A stretch of DNA of 7,369 nucleotides from Lachnospiraceae bacterium UBA4711 (GCA_002404515.1 DHJV01000135.1:1-7369), one strand, 5' to 3'. Numbered from the stretch's first letter, positions 1-4,954 are shown. Translations and numbers: made by a program. The notes: generated by a model not told the origin, from the letters alone.

Positions 1-130
1 AGGAAAGTGAGCGGGAAAACCCACGACGTGGGTGTAGGAAGAGAAAAGCAAGCAGAAAAGCCCACGACGATATACCACAGAGCGAAAGCTATGTGGTGAC
101 ACTCGAGGTAGAGAAAAGCAGGCAAGAAAA
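1..130 (+). repeat. Non-coding purine-rich stretch with duplicated blocks and two hairpins
   Basis: Two sequence blocks each occur twice. CCCACGACG is at 20-28 and 61-69, and GAGAAAAGCA, followed by a GC-A-G-rich tail, is at 41-50 and 111-120. Between the copies lie two hairpins. ACCCAC-GAC-GTGGGT (19-33) has a perfect 6-bp stem. ACCACA (74-79) pairs with TGTGGT (92-97), and inside it AGC and GCT close a GAAA tetraloop at 84-87, a classical GNRA loop. The repeat offsets are 41 and 70 bp, neither divisible by three, which argues against repeats in a coding sequence. It may be the 3' end of a structured RNA or of an element cut by the window edge. No known RNA family is recognised. Confidence 0.5.
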
Positions 131-219
131 ATGACAAAGAAAGTTGTCAAAAGTATTGACAAGGAAACTTGTCATATGCTATATATAGATCGTGCACAAT
201 TGACAAGAATAGTTGTCAA
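131..219. promoter_or_regulatory. Three copies of a 20-bp palindromic operator (TTGACAA-N6-TTGTCAA)
   Basis: Three dyads share the same 7-6-7 geometry: 131-150 (ATGACAA/TTGTCAA), 156-175 (TTGACAA/TTGTCAT) and 200-219 (TTGACAA/TTGTCAA). Their centres are about 25 and 44 bp apart. The half-site TTGACA resembles a -35 hexamer, so a protein bound here would compete with RNA polymerase. The first half-site of the second dyad (156-161) could itself serve as a -35 with TATATA at 180-185. By analogy with small XRE regulators, the likeliest binder is the XRE protein encoded at 1020-1235, giving autorepression. That assignment is inference. Confidence 0.7.
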
Positions 220-241
220 GTATAGGGATAGTGAGTATAAG
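213..241 (+). promoter_or_regulatory. Sigma-A type promoter of the XRE/membrane-protein operon
   Basis: The -35 box is TTGTCA (213-218) and the -10 box is TATAAG (236-241), with an ideal 17-bp spacer. Transcription should start near 248, giving a leader of about 45 nt before the start codon at 293. The -35 box lies inside the right half of the third palindrome (200-219), so occupation of that operator should block the promoter. Confidence 0.65.
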
Positions 242-292
242 AAATAGTGCAATACAATTATGTAACATGCGTGGCAGAATGGAGTGTGCGAT

Positions 293-1033
293 ATGGAGAT
301 TGAAACTGTAAAAGCGGATAAGAAGCTGAAGATCTGTACGATCAAGGGCAAGCGTGTGGATAGAGAGGATTTCCAGCTGGGTGCCCATGTGGGCGAGGAA
401 GTACCGATTGAGGCATCTGGCGAGAATATAAAAAATGCTGTAGACAAGGCACTTGCAAGCAACGGAAAGGTGTGCGGCATTTATCAGGAGAAGAAACTGG
501 TCGGAATATATGTGTTTGAGCGGATTGAGGACTATTTTATAGAAGCTGGAGAGACAGTAGCTATGGCAGGTGAACGGCGGATGGAGAGTCAGGGAGCTGT
601 CAGGAAATTGAAGGAGATTTTTGAAGATAGCAAAGCGGCGATGAAGCTTATTTTATGGTATCTGCCGGATGCGCTGTCCGACCAGAAAAATAAGATTGAA
701 GACATGATCCGCAACTACATGAAAGGCTGTATGAGTGATGGATTCTGGGCTGGAATCGAGTGGGGCGATGAACTGATATATCGGAAGAATATAGATCCAA
801 AGGAGAAAAAGAAGGTTGCATCCGGATATCTTCTGGGTGCTGTTGTCGGGTTCGCCGTTGGCTGGATGGCGATGGATAATATTGGAATAGGTATCTGCTA
901 TGCAGTGATATTTGGAAATCTGTATGGAAACATGATTTTTGGTGGGGTAAAAAATAAAAAGGTGTGGGAAACCTTTGCGTTTGTGAATCCGAAATATCAT
1001 GGCGGAGAGGAGAATCACGATGCCACTGAATAA
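293..1033 (+). CDS. Uncharacterised protein with two C-terminal membrane helices (246 aa)
   Basis: I do not recognise this family. The ATG at 293 is chosen because GGAG (281-284) lies 8 nt upstream. A GTG at 284 is in frame but overlaps that ribosome binding site. Residues 1-175 look soluble and mixed alpha/beta. Around residues 58-77 a strand-turn-strand pattern (GKVCGIYQEKKLVGIYVFE) resembles the core strands of GNAT acetyltransferases, but no acetyl-CoA binding motif is clear, so this is only a hint. Residues about 176-194 and 196-218 are glycine-rich hydrophobic segments of glycine-zipper type, followed by a short polar tail, so the protein is probably anchored in the membrane by its C-terminus. 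It is first in an operon and overlaps the XRE regulator by 14 bp, suggesting translational coupling. It is probably repressed through the three upstream palindromes. Confidence 0.85.
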   Translation: MEIETVKADKKLKICTIKGKRVDREDFQLGAHVGEEVPIEASGENIKNAVDKALASNGKVCGIYQEKKLVGIYVFERIEDYFIEAGETVAMAGERRMESQGAVRKLKEIFEDSKAAMKLILWYLPDALSDQKNKIEDMIRNYMKGCMSDGFWAGIEWGDELIYRKNIDPKEKKKVASGYLLGAVVGFAVGWMAMDNIGIGICYAVIFGNLYGNMIFGGVKNKKVWETFAFVNPKYHGGEENHDATE

Positions 1034-1235
1034 TCATTTGAAGGAATACCGGGCGAAGCTTGGAGTCAATCAACAGGAGATGGGAGCTATGGTGCAGACA
1101 TCGCGCCAGACAATCAGTCAGATTGAGCGTGGCGATTATTCACCGTCTGTTACATTGGCGTTGAAGCTTGCCAAAGCATGCGGCGTGACAGTGGAAGATA
1201 TCTTTGAATATACGGAGGGTGCGGAAGATGAGTAA
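1020..1235 (+). CDS. XRE-family helix-turn-helix transcriptional regulator (71 aa)
   Basis: This small Cro/CI-type DNA-binding protein consists of one HTH_3 domain over residues about 5-60. The recognition region is NQQEMGAMVQTSRQTISQIE, followed by the usual G-x-x-x-P-S-V-T-L-A-L-K-L-A and a C-terminal helix (VEDIFEY), and then a short acidic tail. The ATG at 1020 is preferred over an in-frame ATG at 999, because GGAGAGGAG (1004-1012) sits 7 nt upstream of 1020 and the resulting length is typical of the family. Its start lies inside the preceding gene and its end overlaps the following small membrane gene by 8 bp. It is probably the repressor of its own operon, acting at the TTGACAA-N6-TTGTCAA palindromes. 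There is no effector domain, so any signal must come through a partner, perhaps one of the adjacent membrane proteins. Confidence 0.93.
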   Translation: MPLNNHLKEYRAKLGVNQQEMGAMVQTSRQTISQIERGDYSPSVTLALKLAKACGVTVEDIFEYTEGAEDE

Positions 1236-1401
1236 AGATAAGAAATCAAATCTGGTATGCCTGATCTTGTGTATTGTCACATTTATCTTTACATTTTTGT
1301 TCAAGACAGATATTATGGGATTTGTATATGTATGTATTATCCTGCTTGTAAACAATGTAAGCTACATGATGCGTGCAGCGAAGCTGGAACGTCATAGGTA
1401 G
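1228..1401 (+). CDS. Small two-helix membrane protein (57 aa)
   Basis: A basic N-terminus (MSKDKKSN) is followed by two hydrophobic segments, residues about 9-25 and 28-46, and a basic C-terminal tail ending in RAAKLERHR, so it is predicted to be an integral membrane hairpin with both ends cytoplasmic. The ATG at 1228 is chosen because GGAGG (1214-1218) is 9 nt upstream; an upstream TTG at 1204 has no comparable site. The start lies inside the last codons of the XRE gene, an 8-bp overlap that implies translational coupling. Small membrane proteins next to ~70-aa XRE regulators recur in Firmicutes and are usually unannotated. A role as the sensor or modulator of the regulator is plausible but unproven. 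Confidence 0.82.
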   Translation: MSKDKKSNLVCLILCIVTFIFTFLFKTDIMGFVYVCIILLVNNVSYMMRAAKLERHR

Positions 1402-1403
1402 CA

Positions 1404-1541
1404 ATGCCAATGCAGGCTGGTTACGCAAGACTTGGAGAGATTATGCTGGCATTGGAGAAAACATATGCTTACGAAGAAAATAACGGAAGCAGGGTAAAAT
1501 TTGAAGATGGAGGAAACGAATATGGGAATGAATTCAATTGA
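1404..1541 (+). CDS. Possible 45-aa ORF between the XRE operon and the FakA-like gene (doubtful)
   Basis: An ATG at 1404 opens a 45-codon frame (MPMQAGYARLGEIMLALEKT at the start) ending at TGA 1539-1541, overlapping the start of the next gene in another frame. The ribosome binding site is poor. A separate 10-codon ORF (1465-1497, MLTKKITEAG) with GGAG 7 nt upstream also lies here. Neither product resembles a family I know. The stretch may simply be an untranslated spacer, or debris of a lost gene; no terminator is seen in it. Confidence 0.2.
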   Translation: MPMQAGYARLGEIMLALEKTYAYEENNGSRVKFEDGGNEYGNEFN

Positions 1542-1812
1542 TGCAGAGGATGATCAGTTTGCATATCGTTATGATACGCAGTTGTTGATCAACCGGAGAG
1601 ATAAGGATTTAGATGAGGATGAGATCGCAGATTACATCACGGATCATATCGAGGGAAACAGCTTGATCGCGGCTGGTGATGAGGATCTGGTGAAGATCCA
1701 TTTTCATACGAATGAGCCTTGGAAGGTGCTGGAATATTGCAACACAGTTGGCGAGATCTACGATATTGTTGTGGAGGATATGATTCGTCAGTCAGCAGGC
1801 TTGCAGGGATAA
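1522..1812 (+). CDS. Stand-alone FakA/YloV middle-domain-like protein (96 aa)
   Basis: The sequence matches the domain that follows the DhaL kinase domain in fatty-acid kinase FakA and B. subtilis YloV. It has an opening strand (YRYDTQLLI), then an acidic helix region (DEDEIADYI), then GNSLIAAGDEDLVKIHFHTN, and then the closing WKVLEYCNTVGEIYDIVVEDM. In FakA this region sits between the ATP-binding DhaL part and the C-terminal part. Here neither neighbour is present, so the protein cannot be a kinase by itself. The ATG at 1522 is chosen because GGAGG (1509-1513) lies 8 nt upstream; in-frame TTG 1501 and ATG 1507 lack one. The frame ends in GLQG with a clean stop, and nothing recognisable as DhaL is encoded just upstream, so it looks like a genuine single-domain gene rather than a fresh truncation. 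It may bind an acyl or FakB-like partner; that is inference. Confidence 0.78.
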   Translation: MGMNSIDAEDDQFAYRYDTQLLINRRDKDLDEDEIADYITDHIEGNSLIAAGDEDLVKIHFHTNEPWKVLEYCNTVGEIYDIVVEDMIRQSAGLQG

Positions 1813-1875
1813 GGTGGACATTCATAAAGATATGGAATCAATGCTGTATCGCATGGATGTTGATAGGAGAAAACA

Positions 1876-3075
1876 ATGACAGGAAAACTGAAGATATGTA
1901 ATTTCGGCAAGAACATGTTGCAGATATTTTATGTGACAACGTTGCTTGCAGCCATCTATCTGATCCTCGGTTTTTGCGGATTCTATGAGAAATGGTTTGC
2001 AAATGGCCCGGCAGGAATTACCGTAGAGAAAAAATATTGGCTGATTCGTCTGTGCATCATCTTCCTGATTGAGATTACGATATTCTGGATCGGAATGATC
2101 TGTGTGTATCTGACATCACAGCAGTTGGGAATCCGCTGGCGCGTGCTGGGACTTATATGTGGCTGGATTCCGATTGCGCATCTGGTGATGCTGCATATCA
2201 TTATCCGGACGGTAAGACGGGAAGTGAAGTTCGAGAAGCTTCGCGCGAAGCGAAATGCAGCGCGGGCAGACGAGCAGATCTGTAAGACAAAATATCCGAT
2301 TCTTATGGTGCATGGCGTGTTCTTCCGGGATTTTGAACACCTTAATTACTGGGGCAGAATACCGGCGGAGCTGGAGAAAAATGGTGCGAAGATCTATTAT
2401 GGCAACCATAACAGCGCCGCGGCTGTGCGGGACAGTGCGAAGGAATTAGAGGCTCGTATCAGGCAGATTGCCCGGGAAACCGGTTGCGAGAAGGTAAATG
2501 TGATCGCCCATTCAAAAGGTGGACTTGACACGAGAGCTGCGATTGCACTTACCTCGGCAGGAGATTATATTGCATCACTTACAACGATCAATACGCCACA
2601 CAGGGGCTGTGAATTTGCGGATTATTTATTAGAGAATATCCCGGAGACACAGCAAAAGGCGATTGAAAAAGCGTACAATGCAGGGGCAGAAAAGCTTGGA
2701 GATACGAACCCCGATTTCATGGCAGCTGTGCATGATCTCACTTCTTCGAACTGTGTAAGCTTCAATGAAGAGGTGAAAGATGCACTGGGAATCTATTACC
2801 AGTCTTTTGGCTCGAAATTGAATCGCCCATCATCCGGACGATTTCCACTCAATCTGTCTTATCTGCTTGTAAAGCGGTTTGACGGTCCAAATGACGGATT
2901 GGTTGGAGAGAAGTCCTTTACGTGGGGCGAAGATTACCAGTTTCTGACAGTAAAGGGCAAACGGGGAATCTCACACGGCGATGTGATCGACTTGAATCGC
3001 GAGGATATTCCGGGATTTGATGTGCGCGAATTTTATGTGCAGCTTGTATGCAAGCTTAAAGAACGAGGGTTGTAG
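1876..3075 (+). CDS. Membrane-anchored triacylglycerol lipase/esterase, alpha/beta hydrolase (399 aa)
   Basis: A probable carboxylic-ester hydrolase. Three hydrophobic segments (about residues 15-36, 55-80 and 88-110) are followed by a basic linker and an alpha/beta hydrolase domain from about residue 139. Landmarks are the oxyanion-hole strand PILMVHG (H146-G147), the nucleophile elbow AHSKGG with Ser213, NDGLV with Asp340, and ISHGD with His367. This order and the NDGLV and H-x-D context match bacterial true lipases of the Pseudomonas/Bacillus type. The elbow begins with Ala rather than Gly (AHSxG), as in Bacillus lipases. The start ATG has AGGAG (1865-1869) 6 nt upstream. The gene begins 63 nt after the FakA-like gene and is probably co-transcribed with it. 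With an odd number of membrane helices, the side of the membrane holding the catalytic domain is uncertain. The substrate is unknown. Confidence 0.88.
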   Translation: MTGKLKICNFGKNMLQIFYVTTLLAAIYLILGFCGFYEKWFANGPAGITVEKKYWLIRLCIIFLIEITIFWIGMICVYLTSQQLGIRWRVLGLICGWIPIAHLVMLHIIIRTVRREVKFEKLRAKRNAARADEQICKTKYPILMVHGVFFRDFEHLNYWGRIPAELEKNGAKIYYGNHNSAAAVRDSAKELEARIRQIARETGCEKVNVIAHSKGGLDTRAAIALTSAGDYIASLTTINTPHRGCEFADYLLENIPETQQKAIEKAYNAGAEKLGDTNPDFMAAVHDLTSSNCVSFNEEVKDALGIYYQSFGSKLNRPSSGRFPLNLSYLLVKRFDGPNDGLVGEKSFTWGEDYQFLTVKGKRGISHGDVIDLNREDIPGFDVREFYVQLVCKLKERGL

Positions 3076-3099
3076 AAACGGGAGAAAACGTCTGTTTTT

Positions 3100-3126
3100 A
3101 ACTTTGGCCCCGTTGGGGACGAAGTT
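3100..3126 (+). promoter_or_regulatory. Hairpin, copy 1 of a paired RNA element
   Basis: AACTT (3100-3104) pairs with AAGTT (3122-3126), and CCCC (3108-3111) pairs with GGGG (3115-3118) around a GTT loop, with imperfect pairing between the two stems. AGTTA, a weak AAGGA and ATGGAA (3144) follow. Copy 2 at 3247-3273 has the same outer stem and the same downstream order. This copy lies just after the lipase stop codon and just before the terminator at 3153-3185. Confidence 0.55.
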
Positions 3127-3152
3127 AGTTAAGGAAAAAGAATATGGAATAT

Positions 3153-3185
3153 AAAAATTCGGCGCCAGTGGAGTCGAATTTTTTT
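3153..3185 (+). terminator. Rho-independent terminator after the lipase gene
   Basis: AAAAATTCG (3153-3161) pairs with CGAATTTTT (3175-3183), and the inner stem continues with a G-T pair, a C-G pair, one mismatch and two C-G pairs around an AGT loop. The right arm merges into a run of seven T (3179-3185). It ends the transcript that includes the lipase and separates it from the small-gene cassette. Confidence 0.8.
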
Positions 3186-3225
3186 GTGTGGAGAAATTTG
3201 TACATTTTTATATTGGAAAATTTTA

Positions 3226-3234
3226 TGGTATATT
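3226..3234 (+). promoter_or_regulatory. Candidate extended -10 promoter of the small-gene cassette
   Basis: TGGTATATT (3226-3234) fits an extended -10 element (TGnTATAAT with one mismatch). No strong -35 box is spaced correctly, as expected for this promoter class. The predicted start near 3241 would place hairpin copy 2 (3247-3273) at the very 5' end of the transcript. Confidence 0.35.
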
Positions 3235-3246
3235 CATAAAAAATAG

Positions 3247-3273
3247 AACTTCGGGCCCAGCGGGCCAAAAGTT
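3247..3273 (+). promoter_or_regulatory. Hairpin, copy 2, in the leader of the small-gene cassette
   Basis: AACTT (3247-3251) pairs with AAGTT (3269-3273), and GGCCC (3254-3258) pairs perfectly with GGGCC (3262-3266) around an AGC loop. AGTATAGGAGG follows directly, with the ribosome binding site at 3279-3284 and the start codon at 3290. The T-rich tail of a terminator is absent, so this is a leader hairpin, possibly a protein-binding site or an mRNA-stabilising 5' stem. Confidence 0.55.
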
Positions 3274-3289
3274 AGTATAGGAGGAACGT

Positions 3290-3439
3290 ATGGAAGAAAT
3301 GACGAAAGAAGAAATGCAAAGATTTTTGAATCGTGAGGCAGAACAAGGAAGTACAGAGTATGAGGCTCTTAAGGCGTTGGTGGATATTCTTGGAATTTCA
3401 TTTCCCAAATTAGGAAGTAACATAAGGGGGATGCTGTAG
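3290..3439 (+). CDS. Small orphan protein (49 aa)
   Basis: The ATG at 3290 lies 5 nt after a perfect AGGAGG (3279-3284), among the best ribosome binding sites in the window, which supports translation despite the short length. The product starts MEEMTKEEMQRFLNREAEQG, is acidic and probably helical, and ends in a more hydrophobic part (YEALKALVDILGI) and a basic tail. No family is recognised. The stop TAG (3437-3439) shares its G with the GTG start of the next gene, so the two are translationally coupled and probably act together. It is the first gene of an AT-rich cassette whose other members are also small. An antitoxin- or immunity-like role would fit the size but is speculation. Confidence 0.65.
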   Translation: MEEMTKEEMQRFLNREAEQGSTEYEALKALVDILGISFPKLGSNIRGML

Positions 3440-3690
3440 TGGAAGCAAAGAAGAGGGAAAAAACATTAGTAGAATTATTTGAAGATATGCGAAACCAATT
3501 TTATAATACACATGGTAAATTGTATTCATCACAGGAAGCTGCATTTTTGACAGAAATCATAAAAATATTGGTAAAATTACCAAAAAATGAAAGGGAAAGC
3601 GTTGAAAAGGTATTTTTGAATGATAACGCAAATAAAAGTGAAGGTGAAAAGGTAATTAAGGATTTTCTATTGCTATCAATAGATGAATAG
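3439..3690 (+). CDS. Small orphan helical protein (83 aa)
   Basis: The GTG start at 3439 overlaps the preceding TAG stop by one base and has AAGGGGG (3424-3430) 8 nt upstream. The product is rich in Lys, Glu, Leu and Asn and is predicted to be mostly helical: a basic opening (MEAKKREKTLVELFEDM), a central SSQEAAFLTEIIKILVKLP helix and a polar loop (FLNDNANKSEGEK), ending in DFLLLSIDE. It has no signal peptide, membrane segment or catalytic motif that I can see. The strict coupling to the 49-aa gene suggests a two-protein unit such as toxin-antitoxin or effector-immunity, but nothing in the sequence identifies which. Confidence 0.75.
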   Translation: MEAKKREKTLVELFEDMRNQFYNTHGKLYSSQEAAFLTEIIKILVKLPKNERESVEKVFLNDNANKSEGEKVIKDFLLLSIDE

Positions 3691-3719
3691 AAAAAATGTG
3701 TAAAATAAGGAGATTTGAA

Positions 3720-3989
3720 TTGGTGAATGATAAGATTATAGAAAAATTTCCAATTAAGTTACAAATACAGTTTCAACAACTGGTGTCCTTGGGCTACAGT
3801 GGGTGGTCGAGTGAGTGGCAGCAGTTGGCAAAAGAAATTATTATGCAGATGAATGATGAAAGAGACAAGGGAAATATAACGGATGATGAGTGGAAATATA
3901 TTCATACGACTTATTTGTATGATGTAGGTAATATAGGTGTGAATGGATATCGTTTCTTTAATTTTGTCTTGTTAGAAGAATTGCAGTAG
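3720..3989 (+). CDS. Small orphan protein rich in Trp and Tyr (89 aa)
   Basis: The frame is open from an ATG at 3696, but that ATG has no ribosome binding site. AGGAG (3708-3712) lies 7 nt before an in-frame TTG at 3720 and 10 nt before GTG 3723, so TTG 3720 is chosen, with moderate certainty. The protein is soluble, with a helical start (IEKFPIKLQIQFQQLV), an aromatic segment (GYSGWSSEWQQLA), an acidic middle (NDERDKGNITDDEW) and an aromatic C-terminal part ending NGYRFFNFVLLEELQ. I do not recognise it; its composition and size resemble immunity proteins of toxin systems, a weak analogy. It lies 29 nt after the 83-aa gene on the same strand and probably in the same transcript. Confidence 0.72.
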   Translation: MVNDKIIEKFPIKLQIQFQQLVSLGYSGWSSEWQQLAKEIIMQMNDERDKGNITDDEWKYIHTTYLYDVGNIGVNGYRFFNFVLLEELQ

Positions 3990-4055
3990 GTTTGTAAAAC
4001 AATGAGGAAACATAAATTAGACTCCATTGGAGACGAATTAAGCAAAGGAGAAAAA

Positions 4056-4349
4056 ATGGTTACATTAAGCTTTGTATTTAATGATGAAAAGGTGAAAGTA
4101 TCTAGTCAAACAAGGGATGAGCTTCTGGAGCCTATGCGTGAACATGCAAAGAAATATGGAATAACTGAGACAGGGTATGGCGTGTTCTCTATGGATGGTG
4201 AATATGCACTGGGAGCAATTGGTAGGTATGCAGTTCATATGTCAGAAGAATTTATGAGTTGTTTTGATGAGATATTATTGGATGTGAATGGAAATATTGA
4301 AGATTGCAAACAAGAACTAATAAAGGCAAGAGCGACAATACGAGTATGA
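4056..4349 (+). CDS. Orphan protein (97 aa)
   Basis: AAAGGAG (4044-4050) lies 5 nt before the ATG at 4056, which is preferred over an in-frame ATG at 4002 that lacks a ribosome binding site and would add 18 residues. The product begins with a strand-like segment (MVTLSFVFNDEKVKVSS), followed by a helix (DELLEPMREHAKKYGI), a Gly/Tyr-rich middle (GYGVFSMDGEYALGAIGRYA) and an acidic C-terminal helix region (NIEDCKQELIKAR). No membrane segment or known motif is seen. It ends 9 nt before the nucleotidyltransferase gene, so the two are probably co-transcribed. Function unknown. Confidence 0.72.
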   Translation: MVTLSFVFNDEKVKVSSQTRDELLEPMREHAKKYGITETGYGVFSMDGEYALGAIGRYAVHMSEEFMSCFDEILLDVNGNIEDCKQELIKARATIRV

Positions 4350-4358
4350 ATAGAGAAG

Positions 4359-4718
4359 GTGATTTGTATAAAGGATGATTTTGCACTAGACGAAGAAACA
4401 ATAAGAAAAATCGTAGTAGAGATAAAGGATTCTGTTAGCCAGCTAATGGGAGATAATGTTGAAAGTATCATTTTATTTGGTTCATGTGCGCGTGGAGATT
4501 ATGATAAGGATTCAGATATTGACATCGCGATTCTTACAAAAACAGGAAGAGAGGAAAATGCAATATACAGAATGGGACTTGCTGAAATAGCCACAGATAT
4601 TGCAATGGAATATTTTGCCGTCGTTAATTTCTTATGTATTCCATACAGGGAATATATCGAGAAAAAAAGCTGGTATGCACTGTATAAAAATATATCGAGG
4701 GAAGGAATTGTTATATGA
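4359..4718 (+). CDS. MNT-domain minimal nucleotidyltransferase (119 aa)
   Basis: The DNA polymerase beta-like fold is shown by FGSCARGDYDKDSDIDIAIL: Gly41-Ser42 followed ten residues later by Asp53-x-Asp55, the metal-binding pair. In known HEPN/MNT pairs the MNT protein acts as antitoxin by adding AMP to the HEPN RNase. The C-terminal pattern, a strand then a helix then a tail like YKNISREGIVI, fits single-domain MNT proteins. The third acidic residue usually follows a Tyr in the strand near residue 86 (YDVV in relatives I recall). Here that position reads Tyr85-Phe86, so activity may be reduced; this is inference from memory of the family. The start GTG has only a weak AGAGAAG ribosome binding site. 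The stop overlaps an ATG (ATGA, 4715-4718), the usual coupling to a HEPN gene, but that frame is only 13 codons long. Confidence 0.85.
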   Translation: MICIKDDFALDEETIRKIVVEIKDSVSQLMGDNVESIILFGSCARGDYDKDSDIDIAILTKTGREENAIYRMGLAEIATDIAMEYFAVVNFLCIPYREYIEKKSWYALYKNISREGIVI

Positions 4719-4756
4719 TAGATAAAGAGACAGTAGGAGGAAAAAATATTGTATGA
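4715..4756 (+). pseudogene. 13-codon ORF where the HEPN partner gene would begin
   Basis: The ATG at 4715 overlaps the TGA of the MNT gene and has AAGGA (4702-4706 region) about 8 nt upstream, the coupling expected for the HEPN toxin that follows MNT in many bacteria. The frame reads MIDKETVGGKNIV and then TGA (4754-4756). The first residues resemble a HEPN N-terminus in style, but too little remains to prove it. The interpretation is a HEPN gene that has been deleted, leaving its first codons. The alternative is a meaningless short frame. Confidence 0.35.
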
Positions 4757-4934
4757 TACTCAGTCGCACTTGCTGGCAAAAAGAGCAAGACAAGAATTAC
4801 AGGATTCAGGAACGACAACCGTGATATGCGAGAAATGTAAAGAAAGCCCAAGAATCATTATAACACCACGAGGCGAACGGACAATTGTGACCTGCAAATG
4901 TGGGTTTGTGTATGACGCAGAGATAAATCTATAA
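4749..4934 (+). CDS. Small zinc-ribbon protein (61 aa)
   Basis: A TTG start at 4749 is supported by a perfect AGGAGG (4735-4740) 8 nt upstream. An N-terminal helical part (HLLAKRARQELQDSG) is followed by a probable zinc-binding beta ribbon with Cys27-x2-Cys30 and Cys49-x-Cys51, the second knuckle being CxC rather than the usual CxxC. Between the knuckles is RIIITPRGERTIVT, a typical two-strand spacer. A structural or nucleic-acid binding role is likely; no enzyme motif is present. It overlaps the 13-codon ORF after the MNT gene and occupies the place of the missing HEPN gene, on the same strand and probably in the same transcript. Partner and function are unknown. Confidence 0.78.
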   Translation: MYDTQSHLLAKRARQELQDSGTTTVICEKCKESPRIIITPRGERTIVTCKCGFVYDAEINL

Positions 4935-4954
4935 TAAAGTTGAAAGGAGTTTTT

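Larger units (their letters stand above)
3144..3239 (+). other. 31-codon ORF running through the terminator (probably not a gene)
   Basis: An ATG at 3144, 8 nt after AGGA (3132-3135), opens a frame of 31 codons beginning MEYKNSAPVES and ending at TAA 3237-3239. It lies between the two related hairpins and its first codons form the stem of the terminator at 3153-3185. The arrangement hairpin, AGTTA, purine-rich site, ATGGAA is the same as at the next gene, so it may be a relic of a duplicated gene start. Expression as a protein is doubtful. Confidence 0.2.

Noticed and set aside
3..134. Open frame from the window edge that could be the C-terminal tail of an upstream protein
   Set aside because: The internal repeats are out of phase with each other in any frame, the composition is low-complexity Arg/Lys/Glu, and stable hairpins dominate. 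It cannot be excluded without upstream sequence.
131..219. CRISPR-like array of short repeats
   Set aside because: The repeats are 20-bp palindromes with irregular spacing (25 and 44 bp) in a promoter; there are no uniform spacers and no cas genes.
648..1073. Minus-strand ORFs opposite the 246-aa protein gene
   Set aside because: They lie antisense to a gene with good start signals and operon context, and encode Ser/His/Pro-rich sequences typical of shadow frames.
1719..1901. 60-aa plus-strand ORF between the FakA-like gene and the lipase
   Set aside because: It overlaps both genes in another frame, has no ribosome binding site and has shadow-like composition.
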